Source: Streptomyces collinus Tu 365 | GTDB lineage: Bacteria > Actinomycetota > Actinomycetes > Streptomycetales > Streptomycetaceae | Reading direction: 5' to 3' | Length of the DNA stretch: 64,000 nucleotides | Assembly: GCF_000444875.1 (NCBI RefSeq) | Contig: NC_021985.1 | Location: 6,220,170 to 6,284,169 of the forward strand | In this document: piece after piece, positions 1 to 8,665 of the stretch | Position numbering within the stretch: position 1 is the first letter of the stretch | Layout: each line of letters begins with the position of its first letter | The notes under the pieces: model-generated | Told to the model about the DNA's origin: nothing | The model's database searches: none | What the model saw: only the letters and a program-made list of their open reading frames with translations | Translations under genes and position numbers: made by a program

Positions 1-244
1 GGGCCCCGATCCGCAGGACGGACAACCCGTCGGGACGGTGTTCGTGGCCGTCGACGGCCCCCTCGCGCCGGGCCCTGGTTCTGCCGGTGGCGGAAAAGTG
101 GAGGCCCTGCGGTTGAACGGCGACCGTGCGGAAATTCGTATGGAGAGTGTACGGAGCGTACTCGCACTGCTTCTGAAGGAGCTTGCGGGCGAACAGACCG
201 GGAATGAGCGGGCACAGGATACGGAACGGAACGGGGGGTTTTGA
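1..244 (+). CDS. cinA: CinA C-terminal end (competence/damage-inducible protein, PncC-type amidohydrolase), 5' truncated
   Basis: The window opens inside a reading frame (codons begin at base 2) that ends with TGA at 242-244, so about 80 C-terminal residues are visible and the start lies upstream. It begins GPDPQDGQPVGTVFVAVDG, typical of the end of the CinA C-terminal domain, which in known members deamidates nicotinamide mononucleotide. The final 25 residues are polar and look like an unconserved tail. The frame is followed 109 bases later by clgR; a cinA-clgR order is familiar in Streptomyces. The family assignment rests on this short segment and the context. Confidence 0.75.
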   Translation, partial: GPDPQDGQPVGTVFVAVDGPLAPGPGSAGGGKVEALRLNGDRAEIRMESVRSVLALLLKELAGEQTGNERAQDTERNGGF

Positions 245-353
245 TGTTTACAGCCCTGAGTGAACACGACATCGCTCCCCGCACGGCCGCGGCGCGAGGC
301 GGTACGGTGGGGCGAGAAGGATGCGGCTACGCGGTCCGAGGAGGGAGCCACCG

Positions 354-728
354 ATGATTCTGCTCCGTCGCCTGCTTGGTGACGTGCTGCGTCGGCAGCG
401 CCAACGCCAGGGCCGTACTCTGCGCGAAGTCTCCTCGTCCGCCCGAGTCTCACTCGGCTATCTCTCCGAGGTGGAGCGGGGGCAGAAGGAGGCTTCCTCC
501 GAGCTGCTCTCCGCCATCTGCGACGCGCTGGACGTACGGATGTCGGAACTGATGCGAGAGGTGAGCGACGAGCTGGCGCTCGCCGAACTGGCCCAGTCCG
601 CCGCGGCCACCGAGTCCGTGCCCGCGCCGGTCCGTCCGATGCTGGGTTCCGTGTCGGTGACCGGTGTGCCACCGGAACGGGTGACCATCAAGGCGCCCGC
701 CGAGGCAGTGGACGTCGTCGCGGCGTGA
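354..728 (+). CDS. clgR: ClgR, XRE-family activator of Clp protease genes
   Basis: This is a 124-residue DNA-binding protein. An XRE-type helix-turn-helix occupies about residues 12-70 (GRTLREVSSSARVSLGYLSE, then ERGQKEASSELLSAICDAL), followed by a flexible tail. ClgR activates clpP1P2, clpC and lon in Streptomyces and is itself a Clp substrate. The protein ends VVAA, and a terminal Ala-Ala fits a Clp degradation tag. I chose the ATG at 354 because a GAGGAGGG ribosome site lies just upstream at about 338-346; an in-frame ATG at 321 has no such site and would add 11 unconserved residues. It follows cinA and is closed by a strong hairpin. Confidence 0.9.
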   Translation: MILLRRLLGDVLRRQRQRQGRTLREVSSSARVSLGYLSEVERGQKEASSELLSAICDALDVRMSELMREVSDELALAELAQSAAATESVPAPVRPMLGSVSVTGVPPERVTIKAPAEAVDVVAA

Positions 729-767
729 CGTCGGCCCGCGCGGCCTGACGACCCCCCGATACATGCG

Positions 768-818
768 AAGCCCCGGCCGGGCTTCCCAGGGAGACCTGGG
801 AGGTCCCGGCCGGGGCTT
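768..818 (+). terminator. Long hairpin terminator after clgR
   Basis: An inverted repeat pairs about 768-790 with 795-818 (AAGCCCCGGCCGGG with CCCGGCCGGGGCTT, plus an inner CCCAGG/CCTGGG stem). It has no long U-tract, as is usual in Streptomyces, and separates clgR from dpsC. Confidence 0.8.
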
Positions 819-926
819 TCGCGTGGTGTTCACCGTGATCCGTGTCTCTTTTTCGTCCATTTGCCGGTATTCGGCGCGGCCGTCATGGTGGAGGGACGTG
901 CCTGCCCCGAGCCCCGGAGGAAACGG

Positions 927-1397
927 ATGTACGTCGTGAAGAGCCCGCTGCCCGACGACGACCTGAAGACCGTGGCCGAGGCGCTGCAGGGCGCCCTGGT
1001 CGACCTGGTCGACCTCGCCCTGGTCGCCAAGCAGGTCCACTGGAACGTCGTCGGACCCCGCTTCCGCTCCATCCACCTCCAGCTCGACGAGGTCGTCGAC
1101 TCCGCGCGCACCCACTCCGACACGGTGGCCGAGCGTGCCTCCGCGCTCGGCGTCCCGCCCGACGGGCGTGCGCCCACCGTGGCCTCCGGCAGCGGCATCG
1201 GCACCACCCCGGCCGGCTGGATCAAGGACACGGACGCGGTACGAGCCCTGGTGGACGCCCTCGGTGCGGTGATCGTCCGGATGCGGGCACGGGTGAACGG
1301 GACCGGTGACGCGGACCCGGTGTCCCAGGACATCTTCATCGGGATCACCGCCGACCTCGAGAAGCACCACTGGATGTTCCAGGCGGAGAACGCCTGA
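927..1397 (+). CDS. dpsC: Dps-family ferritin-like DNA-protection protein
   Basis: The protein has 156 residues. It carries the inter-subunit ferroxidase pattern of Dps exactly: H38, H50, D54, D65 and E69 show the same spacing (12, 4, 11, 4) as H51, H63, D67, D78 and E82 of E. coli Dps, in the contexts KQVHWNVVGPRF and HSDTVAER. Dps dodecamers oxidise and store iron with peroxide and protect DNA under stress. The ATG at 927 is preceded by GGAGGA (915-920). S. coelicolor has three dps genes, and the one in this neighbourhood is dpsC as I recall, so the family is certain and the letter less so. The N-terminus is short and lacks a Lys-rich DNA-binding tail. Confidence 0.92.
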   Translation: MYVVKSPLPDDDLKTVAEALQGALVDLVDLALVAKQVHWNVVGPRFRSIHLQLDEVVDSARTHSDTVAERASALGVPPDGRAPTVASGSGIGTTPAGWIKDTDAVRALVDALGAVIVRMRARVNGTGDADPVSQDIFIGITADLEKHHWMFQAENA

Positions 1398-1482
1398 GAG
1401 GCGGGTCCTGCACCCGTGAGCCCTCGGTGCGCCTCCCGCACGGGTCTCGTGGCGTTCTAGCGTCCGGCTGGAGGTGACGGCC

Positions 1483-1761
1483 ATGGTGAGGCGGGTGGCG
1501 CGCTGGGGGGTCGCACTCGGGCTCGGAGTCCTGTGGTGGTGGGCGGTGCTGCGCATAGCCCTGGGCGCCGGCTCCGGTGTGATCGAGGGAGCCGTGGTGG
1601 TCGGCGGCTGGGGGCTGAGCGTGCTGCCCGTGCACTGTGTGCCCAAGAGGCAGGCGGCCGGTGCCGTCGAGAGGGGGCGCTGGGCGACCGCCTGGCGGAC
1701 GGCGGACGCTACCAGGGCATCGCCACGCCCCCGTTCGGGCGCAGGATCTGACCCGTCATGA
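1483..1761 (+). CDS. Small putative membrane protein
   Basis: This frame encodes 92 residues. There are two likely membrane segments (about residues 8-28, with WGVALGLGVLWWWAVLR, and residues 31-52), followed by a basic, low-complexity tail. A GAGG (1471-1474) precedes the ATG at 1483; a GTG at 1474 is the alternative start. The last 53 bases overlap the 3' end of the convergent SDR gene, so the true C-terminus may be shorter or the gene may not be expressed. I do not recognise a family. The regular hydrophobic pattern after a ribosome site favours a real gene, but only moderately. Confidence 0.45.
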   Translation: MVRRVARWGVALGLGVLWWWAVLRIALGAGSGVIEGAVVVGGWGLSVLPVHCVPKRQAAGAVERGRWATAWRTADATRASPRPRSGAGSDPS

Positions 1762-2473
1762 ACGCCGACGCGTCCGACGCCAGGTACAGCACGGTGTGCG
1801 CGACGTCGTCGGGCTCGCCGACCCGGCCCAGCGGGGACATCCGCGCCATCAGGCCCTCGGTGTGGGCCTGGACCTGCCGGTCGTGGCGGGCGGTCATGGG
1901 CGTGCGGACCCAGCCCGGGGCGACCGCGTTGACCCGGATGCCGTGTGGGCCCACCTCGGTGGCCAGCGTCTTCGTCAGCTGCACCACGGCCGCCTTGGCC
2001 GCGCCGTAGCACAGCAGCCCGGGTCCGCCGGTGTCGACGGCGCCGGAGGCCATGGTGACGATGCTGCCGGGCATGTCGTGGGCGAGCATCGAGCGGGCCG
2101 CCTCCTGGCAGGCGTACAGCACGCCCTTGAAGTTGACGTCCAGCACCCGGTCCAGGTCCTCGTCACGGGTGTCCAGGACGGAGCTGCTGTGCATGATCCC
2201 GGCGATCGCCGCCATGACGTCCAGGCGCCCGGCGGCGCGGACCGCCGAGGCGAGCGCGGTCCGGTCGGTGACGTCCAGGACGTGGGTACGGGCCGTGCCG
2301 CCGCCCTTGCCGATCAGCTCGGCCGTGCCGTGCAGGCCCTCGGCGTCCCGGTCGGCGCAGTGCACCGCGGCGCCCGCCTCGGCGAGCAGGACGGCGCTGG
2401 CCCGGCCGATACCGCCGGCGGCTCCGGTGACGAACGCGGTGCGTCCGGTGAGGTCGTACGCCTGGAGGGGCAT
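1709..2473 (-). CDS. Short-chain dehydrogenase/reductase (SDR)
   Basis: This is a 254-residue classical SDR with a Rossmann fold. The cofactor motif TGxxxGxG lies at residues 16-23 (TGAAGGIG). The catalytic triad is visible as the Ser in VTMASGAV and the YxxxK in CYGAAK. The usual NNAG is AIAG. The protein ends with the PNGG region common in FabG-like enzymes. The substrate cannot be told from sequence. I chose the ATG at 2473 because a consensus promoter lies directly in front of it, so the mRNA is probably leaderless. A palindrome over the -35 box suggests control by a TetR-type repressor encoded elsewhere. Confidence 0.88.
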   Translation of the reverse strand: MPLQAYDLTGRTAFVTGAAGGIGRASAVLLAEAGAAVHCADRDAEGLHGTAELIGKGGGTARTHVLDVTDRTALASAVRAAGRLDVMAAIAGIMHSSSVLDTRDEDLDRVLDVNFKGVLYACQEAARSMLAHDMPGSIVTMASGAVDTGGPGLLCYGAAKAAVVQLTKTLATEVGPHGIRVNAVAPGWVRTPMTARHDRQVQAHTEGLMARMSPLGRVGEPDDVAHTVLYLASDASAFMTGQILRPNGGVAMPW

Positions 2474-2479
2474 ACGACG

Positions 2480-2509
2480 ACCGTACGAGCGTTTCTGACG
2501 GTCCGTCAA
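2480..2509 (-). promoter_or_regulatory. SDR promoter overlapped by a palindromic operator
   Basis: Read on the minus strand: TTGACG (2509-2504), an 18-base spacer, TACGGT (2485-2480), six bases, then the ATG at 2473. The 13-bp inverted repeat TGACGGTCCGTCA at 2496-2508 (plus strand) covers the -35 box. This resembles operators of TetR-family repressors of acyl-CoA metabolism; the regulator itself is not in the window. Confidence 0.65.
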
Positions 2510-2636
2510 TCAGTGGTCCCCGATCGGTGGGGCGGCGATGGGGCGGCGGGCGGTGACCCGGCGATCAGGGGCCGGCGGTCGGGGATCGACGCAGTGGAGC
2601 CTGCGATCGGGGCGTCGGGCGTTCGGTGGCCGTCGG

Positions 2637-3491
2637 CTAGCCGGACGCGGACGGGCGGCGGGGATAGCGCTCGCGGAACTTCTGCGCCTGCCCGGGTGCC
2701 GGAGCGGGGCCGGCCTGGCAGTTCGGGCACCAGTAGGTGGGACGCTCCTGGGAGCCGTCGCCCTGGTCGGCCACCCGGATCCGCGTCCCGCAGCGCAGAC
2801 AGGGGCGGCCCGCCCGGCCGTAGACGAACAGGTCCTGCCGGGGCAGGCCCGTGGTCCTGCGGACCGGGCGCTCGCGGTTCGCCTCCAGCAGCTTCTTGGA
2901 GAGCGCGGTCAGCGCGGTGGCACGGTCCTCGGGCAGGGCCCCGATCGGCAGATAGGGGGTCACGCCGAGCAGGAAGCACAGCTCGCTCTTGTACACGTTG
3001 CCGATCCCGGCGAGATTGCGCTGGTCGAGCAGGGCCTCCCCCAGGGCGCGGCCCGGATCGGCGAGCAGGTTGCCGAGGGCACGCTCGGGGTCCCAGTCCG
3101 GGCCGAGCAGGTCCGGGCCCAGATGGCCGACCACGCGCTCCTCCTCGCCGGTGCGCAGGAACTCCAGCACCGGGAGGCGGTAGCCCACCGCCGTGCGGTC
3201 GTCGGCGCCGAGGATCACCCGGATCTGGTGCCCCGGGCCCCCGCGCCAGCGCTCGTCCGGGGCGTACACCTTCCAGGCGCCCTCCATGCGCAGGTGCGTG
3301 TGGAGGGTCAGGTCGCCCTCGAAGCGGGTGAGCAGGTGCTTGCCGCGCGCGATCGTGTTCAGGACCGTGCGGCCGGTGAGGTCGACCGTCGCGTACGTCG
3401 GCCACCGGAAGTCGCTGCGGTTCAGCACCCGGCCCGCGAGGGCCTCCTGCAGCCGCCGCGCGGCCTGCCAGACCGTGTCACCTTCGGGCAT
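2637..3491 (-). CDS. nei: Formamidopyrimidine-DNA glycosylase/endonuclease VIII family (Nei)
   Basis: The protein has 284 residues and begins MPEGDTV, with the catalytic Pro-2 and Glu-3 of the Fpg/Nei family after Met removal. The helix-two-turn-helix region includes GIGNVYKSE. A C-terminal zinc finger shows CLRCG followed by CPNC about 20 residues later, inside FVYGRAGRPCLRC. These enzymes remove oxidised bases and nick abasic sites. The MPEGDT start and the zinc finger place it with the actinobacterial Nei2-like group rather than Fpg proper. It lies 57 bases downstream of lhr on the same strand, so a repair operon is plausible. Confidence 0.9.
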   Translation of the reverse strand: MPEGDTVWQAARRLQEALAGRVLNRSDFRWPTYATVDLTGRTVLNTIARGKHLLTRFEGDLTLHTHLRMEGAWKVYAPDERWRGGPGHQIRVILGADDRTAVGYRLPVLEFLRTGEEERVVGHLGPDLLGPDWDPERALGNLLADPGRALGEALLDQRNLAGIGNVYKSELCFLLGVTPYLPIGALPEDRATALTALSKKLLEANRERPVRRTTGLPRQDLFVYGRAGRPCLRCGTRIRVADQGDGSQERPTYWCPNCQAGPAPAPGQAQKFRERYPRRPSASG

Positions 3492-3548
3492 GCGTCAAGG
3501 GTGCCACGACCGGGTGAGGCGCGACGGTCCGCCGCTGGACCGGCGTGG

Positions 3549-6500
3549 TCATGCCCGCAGGCGCAGACCGCGCGGGGTCGCGACGAAGCCCGCCGCCTCC
3601 AGCAGGGTACCCATCGGGGAGGTCAGGGACTGGGCGCCGTTGACCCGCTCCACGGTGACCGTGCCGAGAGAACCGGCGCGGGCGGACGCGGCCAGGGCCT
3701 CCGCCGCGATCCGCAGACGCGGATCGTCGGTGGCGGCGGTGTCCGGGGTGGAGGGCCAGGCCAGCAGGGTCTTGCCGCCCCGCTCCATGTACAGCGTGAG
3801 CTCGCCCTCGACGAGCACCACCAGCGAGCCGGCCTTGCGGCCCGGCTTGTGCCCGGCCCCGGTCGGCGGCTCGGGCCAGCCGAGGGCGGCGCCGTAGGCG
3901 TTGGCCGGGTCGGCCGCGGCGAGGACCACGGCCCGGGGATCGGGAGACGACGAGCGCCCACCGCGGGCACCGAAGCCGCGGCCCGCGGCCGAGCCGTAGG
4001 GCGCGCCCGGGCCCGCGCCACCGCCCCGCGGGCCGCCGTAGCCGGGGGAGGCGAAGGGGTCGGCGGCCGGCTCCAGGTCGCGCGGCGACACGTAGTCGCC
4101 CGGGTGCCGCTTCTGGGCGCGGCCGAAGTCGCCCGGGCGCGCGGGGTGATCCTCGGGGGGCCAGCTGAAGTCGCTGTCGAACCCCGGGTGGGCCAGGCCG
4201 CCGTCGGCCTGCTCGAAGACGTCCGGTGCCGTGTGGCCGCCGTCCGGGAAGGGCGCCGGGGTGCCGTCGCCGCCGAAGCCGTTCGGATACGCGGGGGCGG
4301 GCGGCTGCTCGCCCCGCTCACGGGCGTTGGACACCGCACGGAGGCGGTCGACCGCGCCGTCCATCGCGAACTGGGCGGCGCCCAGCCCCTCGACCACGTA
4401 GCCGCGTCTCGCCTGCCCGCTGTCCTCGAAGACGGACAGCACGCGGTACACCGCGGAGAAGCCGCCCTCGACACCCTCCGCGCCGACGGCGCCCCGGGTG
4501 ACCACCCCGTGCCGGTCGAGCAGGGTGCGGGCCAGCGCGTGGGCGCGCACCGTGGCGTCCGGTTCGGCGGCGGGCAGCAGCGACCAGCGGCCGGCCACGG
4601 TGGGCGGTCCGGTGCGGGAGGCGGCCCGGGCGGCGGACGTCAGGGAGCCGTAACGCCCGCGCGGGACCGAGCGCTTGGCCCGGTGGGCCGTCGAACCCGC
4701 CGTGCGGCCCGAACCCAGCAGGGAGCGCATCGGGGCCAGGGTGTCGTTGGTCAGCCGCCCCGACCACGCCAGGTCCCACAGGGCGTCGGCGAGCTGAGGG
4801 TCGGTGGCCTCGGGATGGGTGGTGGCCCTCACCTGGTCGGCGATCTGACGGAAGAACAGGCCGTAACCACCCGACAGCGTGTCCAGGACCGCCTGGTGCA
4901 GCGGCGTCAGCTCCAGGGGGTGGGGCGGCGGCAGGAGCAGGGGAGCGGCGTCCGCCAGGTACAGCGAGACCCAGCCGTCCTTGCCGGGCAGCGCGCCCGC
5001 CCCGGCCCACACCACCTCGCCCGCGGCCGTGAGTTCGTCCAGCATGGAGGGGGTGTAGTTCGCCACCCGGGACGGCAGGACCAGCTTCTCCAGCGCCGAG
5101 GCGGGCACCGAGGCACCCTGCAACTGCTCGACGGCGCGCACCAGTCCGTCGACTCCGCGCAGACCGTGCCCCTTGCCGATGTGCTGCCACTGCGGCAGGA
5201 ACTGCGCGAGCGCGGCCGGCGGCACCGGCTCCAGCTCGTGCCGCAGCGCGGCCAGGGAGCGGCGGCGCAGCCGGCGCAGCACGGTCGCGTCGCACCATTC
5301 CTGGCCGATGCCCGCCGGATGGAACTCGCCCTGCACGACCCGGCCGCTCGCGGCCAGCCGCTGCAGAGCGCCCTCGGTGACCGCCACGCCCAGGCCGAAG
5401 CGGGCGGCCGCGGTGGCCGACGTGAACGGGCCGTGCGTCCGCGCGTGCCGGGCTAGGAGGTCGCCCAGCGGGTCCTTCACCGGCTCGGTGAACGCCTCGG
5501 GGACGCCGACCGGCAGCGCCGTGCCGAGCGCGTCGCGCAGCCGGCCCGCGTCCTCGACCGCCGCCCAGTGGTCGGCGCCGGCGATACGGACCCGGATGGC
5601 CCGGCGGGCCGCGGCCAGCTCCCGCGCCCACTGCGGGTCGGCGCCCCGCTCGACCAGCTCCGCGTCGGTCAGCGGCCCGAGCAGCCGGAGCACGTCCGCC
5701 ACCCCCTCCACGTCCTTGACCCGGCGGTCCTCGGTCAGCCACTGCAGCTCGCGCTCCAGCTCGGCCAGCACCTCCGCGTCCAGCAGCTCGCGCAGCTCCG
5801 CCTGGCCCAGCAGCTCGGCCAGCAGCCGGGAGTCCAGCGACAGCGCGGCGGCACGGCGCTCGGCGAGCGGCGAGTCGCCCTCGTACAGGAACTGGGCCAC
5901 GTACCCGAACAGCAGCGAGCGGGCGAACGGGGACGGCTCGGGCGTGGTCACCTCGACCAGGCGGACCTTGCGGGACTCGATGTCGCCCATCAGCTCCACG
6001 AGCCCGGGGACGTCGAAGACGTCCTGGAGGCACTCGCGCACCGCCTCCAGGACGATCGGGAACGAGCCGAACTCACTGGCCACCTGCAGCAGCTGCGCCG
6101 CCCGCTGGCGCTGCTGCCACAGCGGCGTGCGCTTGCCGGGATTGCGGCGCGGCAGCAGCAGCGCGCGGGCGGCGCACTCACGGAACCGGGAGGCGAACAG
6201 GGCGGACCCGCCCACCTGTTCGGTGACCACCTGGTCGACCTCGCCCTTGTCGAAGGCGATGTCCGCGGCGCCCACCGGGGCCTGCTCGCCGTCGTACTCG
6301 GCGCCGGACCGCGCGGGCTCCTGGTCGAGCAGGTCCAGGCCCATCAGATCGGCGTCGGGCAGGCGCAGCACGATGCCGTCGTCGGCGTGCATCACCTGCG
6401 CGTCCATGCCGTACCGCTCGGACAGCCGGGCGGCGAGCGCCAGCGCCCAGGGGGCGTGGACCTGGGCGCCGAACGGGGAGTGGACGACCACCCGCCAGTC

Positions 6501-8555
6501 GCCCAGCTCGTCCCGGAAGCGCTCGACCACGATCGTCCGGTCGTCCGGGACATGACCGCACGCCTCGCGCTGCTCGTCCAGGTACGACAGCACGTTGTCC
6601 ACCGCCCAGGCGTCCAGGCCGGCGGCGAGCAGGCGCAGCCGGGCGTCGTCCTTGGACAGCGAGCCCACCTCGCGCAGGAACGCGCCCACCGCGCGGCCCA
6701 GTTCCAGCGGACGGCCGAGCTGGTCGCCCTTCCAGAACGGCAGCCGGCCCGGGACACCCGGTGCCGGGGAGACCAGGACCCGGTCCCGGGTGATGTCCTC
6801 GATGCGCCAGGAACTCGTGCCCAGGGTGAAGACGTCCCCCACCCGGGATTCGTACACCATCTCCTCGTCCAGCTCGCCGACCCGGCCGCCGCCCTTCTTG
6901 GGGTCGGAACCGGCGAGGAAGACCCCGAAGAGGCCGCGGTCGGGGATGGTGCCGCCGGAGGTGACGGCGAGGCGCTGGGCGCCCGGCCGGCCGGTGATCT
7001 CGCCGGTCACCCGGTCCCACACCACGCGCGGGCGCAGCTCCGCGAACGCGTCGGACGGGTAGCGGCCCGCGAGCATGTCGAGGGTGGCCGTGAACGCCGA
7101 CTCGGGCAGCGAGGCGAAGGGGGCCGCGCGGCGGACCGCGGCGAGCAGGTCGTCGAACTGCCAGGTGTCCAGCGCCGTCATGGCCACGAGCTGCTGCGCC
7201 AGCACGTCCAGCGGATTCGCGGGGATCCGCAGGGACTCGATGGCGCCCGTGCGCATCCGCTCGGTCACCACCGCCGACTGGACCAGGTCCCCCCGGTACT
7301 TGGGGAAGACCACGCCGGTGGAGACGGCGCCCACCTGGTGCCCCGCGCGGCCCACGCGCTGCAGCCCGGACGCCACCGAGGGCGGCGACTCGACCTGCAC
7401 GACCAGGTCCACGGCGCCCATGTCGATGCCCAGCTCCAGGCTGGACGTGGCGACCACGGCGGGCAGCCGGCCCGCCTTGAGGTCCTCCTCCACCAGGGCG
7501 CGCTGCTCCTTGGAGACCGAGCCGTGGTGCGCGCGGGCGATCACCTGGGGGGCGCCCTGGGCCGCGCCCGAGCCGCCCATCAGCTCGGCCGGCGAGTGGT
7601 GCTCGTCCAGCGGCTCCCCGGTCGCCCGCTCGTAGGCGATCTCGTTGAGCCGGTTGCACAGCCGCTCGGCCAGCCGCCGGGAGTTGGCGAACACGATCGT
7701 GGAGCGGTGCGACTGCACCAGGTCCGCGATGCGCTCCTCCACGTGCGGCCAGATCGACGGCCGCTCGGCGCCCTCGGCCCCGTCGGCCGCGGGGGAACCG
7801 CCCAGCTCGCCCATGTCCTCGACCGGGACGACCACGGAGAGGTCGAACTCCTTGCCCGACTCCGGCTGGACGATCTCCACCTTGCGGCGCGGCGAGAGGT
7901 ACCGGGCCACCTCGTCCACCGGGCGCACGGTCGCCGACAGACCGATCCGGCGGGCCGGCTTCGGCAGCAGCTCGTCCAGCCGCTCCAGGGACAGCGCGAG
8001 GTGCGCGCCGCGCTTGGTGCCCGCGACCGCGTGCACCTCGTCGAGGATCACCGTCTCGATGCCCGTCAGCGCGTCGCGGGTGGCGGACGTCAGCATCAGG
8101 AACAGCGACTCGGGGGTGGTGATCAGGATGTCCGGCGGGCGCGTGGACAGCGCGCGCCGCTCGGCGGGCGGGGTGTCGCCGGAGCGGATGCCCACCTTGA
8201 CCTCGGGCTCGGGCAGGCCCAGGCGCACGGACTCCTGGCGGATGCCGGTCAGCGGGCTGCGCAGGTTCCGCTCCACGTCCACCGCGAGGGCCTTGAGCGG
8301 TGACACGTACAGCACCCGGCAGCGCTTCTTCGGGTCGGCCGGGGGCGGCGTCGAGGCGAGCTGGTCCAGGGCGGCGAGGAACGCGGCCAGCGTCTTGCCC
8401 GAGCCGGTGGGAGCCACCACCAGCACGTCCGAGCCCGCACCGATGGCCTGCCAGGCGCCCGCCTGGGCCGCGGTGGGCGCGGAGAACGCCCCCGTGAACC
8501 AGCCGCGGGTCGCGGGCGAGAAGTCGTCGAGGGCTCGGTGTGCGGGGCTGACCAT
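3549..8555 (-). CDS. lhr: Lhr-type superfamily 2 ATP-dependent DNA helicase
   Basis: The protein has 1,668 residues. Helicase motifs are clear: Walker A APTGSGKT at residues 48-55, TTPES at 146-150, DEVH at 172-175, SATVRP, and GRAGHQ in motif VI. A long Lhr-specific C-terminal region follows. Lhr proteins are 3'-5' translocases with a role in DNA repair, known mainly from mycobacteria. The ATG at 8555 is the best start; upstream codons give only Pro/Arg-rich sequence. A Gly/Pro/Asp-rich stretch of about 130 residues near the C-terminus (bases about 3915-4310) is low-complexity and looks like a disordered insertion. nei follows downstream and an AraC regulator diverges upstream. Confidence 0.93.
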   Translation of the reverse strand: MVSPAHRALDDFSPATRGWFTGAFSAPTAAQAGAWQAIGAGSDVLVVAPTGSGKTLAAFLAALDQLASTPPPADPKKRCRVLYVSPLKALAVDVERNLRSPLTGIRQESVRLGLPEPEVKVGIRSGDTPPAERRALSTRPPDILITTPESLFLMLTSATRDALTGIETVILDEVHAVAGTKRGAHLALSLERLDELLPKPARRIGLSATVRPVDEVARYLSPRRKVEIVQPESGKEFDLSVVVPVEDMGELGGSPAADGAEGAERPSIWPHVEERIADLVQSHRSTIVFANSRRLAERLCNRLNEIAYERATGEPLDEHHSPAELMGGSGAAQGAPQVIARAHHGSVSKEQRALVEEDLKAGRLPAVVATSSLELGIDMGAVDLVVQVESPPSVASGLQRVGRAGHQVGAVSTGVVFPKYRGDLVQSAVVTERMRTGAIESLRIPANPLDVLAQQLVAMTALDTWQFDDLLAAVRRAAPFASLPESAFTATLDMLAGRYPSDAFAELRPRVVWDRVTGEITGRPGAQRLAVTSGGTIPDRGLFGVFLAGSDPKKGGGRVGELDEEMVYESRVGDVFTLGTSSWRIEDITRDRVLVSPAPGVPGRLPFWKGDQLGRPLELGRAVGAFLREVGSLSKDDARLRLLAAGLDAWAVDNVLSYLDEQREACGHVPDDRTIVVERFRDELGDWRVVVHSPFGAQVHAPWALALAARLSERYGMDAQVMHADDGIVLRLPDADLMGLDLLDQEPARSGAEYDGEQAPVGAADIAFDKGEVDQVVTEQVGGSALFASRFRECAARALLLPRRNPGKRTPLWQQRQRAAQLLQVASEFGSFPIVLEAVRECLQDVFDVPGLVELMGDIESRKVRLVEVTTPEPSPFARSLLFGYVAQFLYEGDSPLAERRAAALSLDSRLLAELLGQAELRELLDAEVLAELERELQWLTEDRRVKDVEGVADVLRLLGPLTDAELVERGADPQWARELAAARRAIRVRIAGADHWAAVEDAGRLRDALGTALPVGVPEAFTEPVKDPLGDLLARHARTHGPFTSATAAARFGLGVAVTEGALQRLAASGRVVQGEFHPAGIGQEWCDATVLRRLRRRSLAALRHELEPVPPAALAQFLPQWQHIGKGHGLRGVDGLVRAVEQLQGASVPASALEKLVLPSRVANYTPSMLDELTAAGEVVWAGAGALPGKDGWVSLYLADAAPLLLPPPHPLELTPLHQAVLDTLSGGYGLFFRQIADQVRATTHPEATDPQLADALWDLAWSGRLTNDTLAPMRSLLGSGRTAGSTAHRAKRSVPRGRYGSLTSAARAASRTGPPTVAGRWSLLPAAEPDATVRAHALARTLLDRHGVVTRGAVGAEGVEGGFSAVYRVLSVFEDSGQARRGYVVEGLGAAQFAMDGAVDRLRAVSNARERGEQPPAPAYPNGFGGDGTPAPFPDGGHTAPDVFEQADGGLAHPGFDSDFSWPPEDHPARPGDFGRAQKRHPGDYVSPRDLEPAADPFASPGYGGPRGGGAGPGAPYGSAAGRGFGARGGRSSSPDPRAVVLAAADPANAYGAALGWPEPPTGAGHKPGRKAGSLVVLVEGELTLYMERGGKTLLAWPSTPDTAATDDPRLRIAAEALAASARAGSLGTVTVERVNGAQSLTSPMGTLLEAAGFVATPRGLRLRA

Positions 8556-8665
8556 GCCCTCAATCCTGCACCCGGGCGCTGACAAACGCGCTGAGCTGGG
8601 CGAACGATCGGGCAGCCGGCTCGGCGGCCGGCCGTCGTCCCGCCGGCGTGGCGGAGAATGGACGC

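Noticed and set aside
244..355. Short frame starting inside the cinA stop codon
   Set aside because: It encodes about 37 residues without a ribosome site or recognisable sequence and runs into the clgR ribosome site.
2538..8303. Very long open frames on the strand opposite nei and lhr
   Set aside because: They are produced by high G+C at third codon positions of the real genes and encode Arg/Gly/Ala-rich sequence without motifs.
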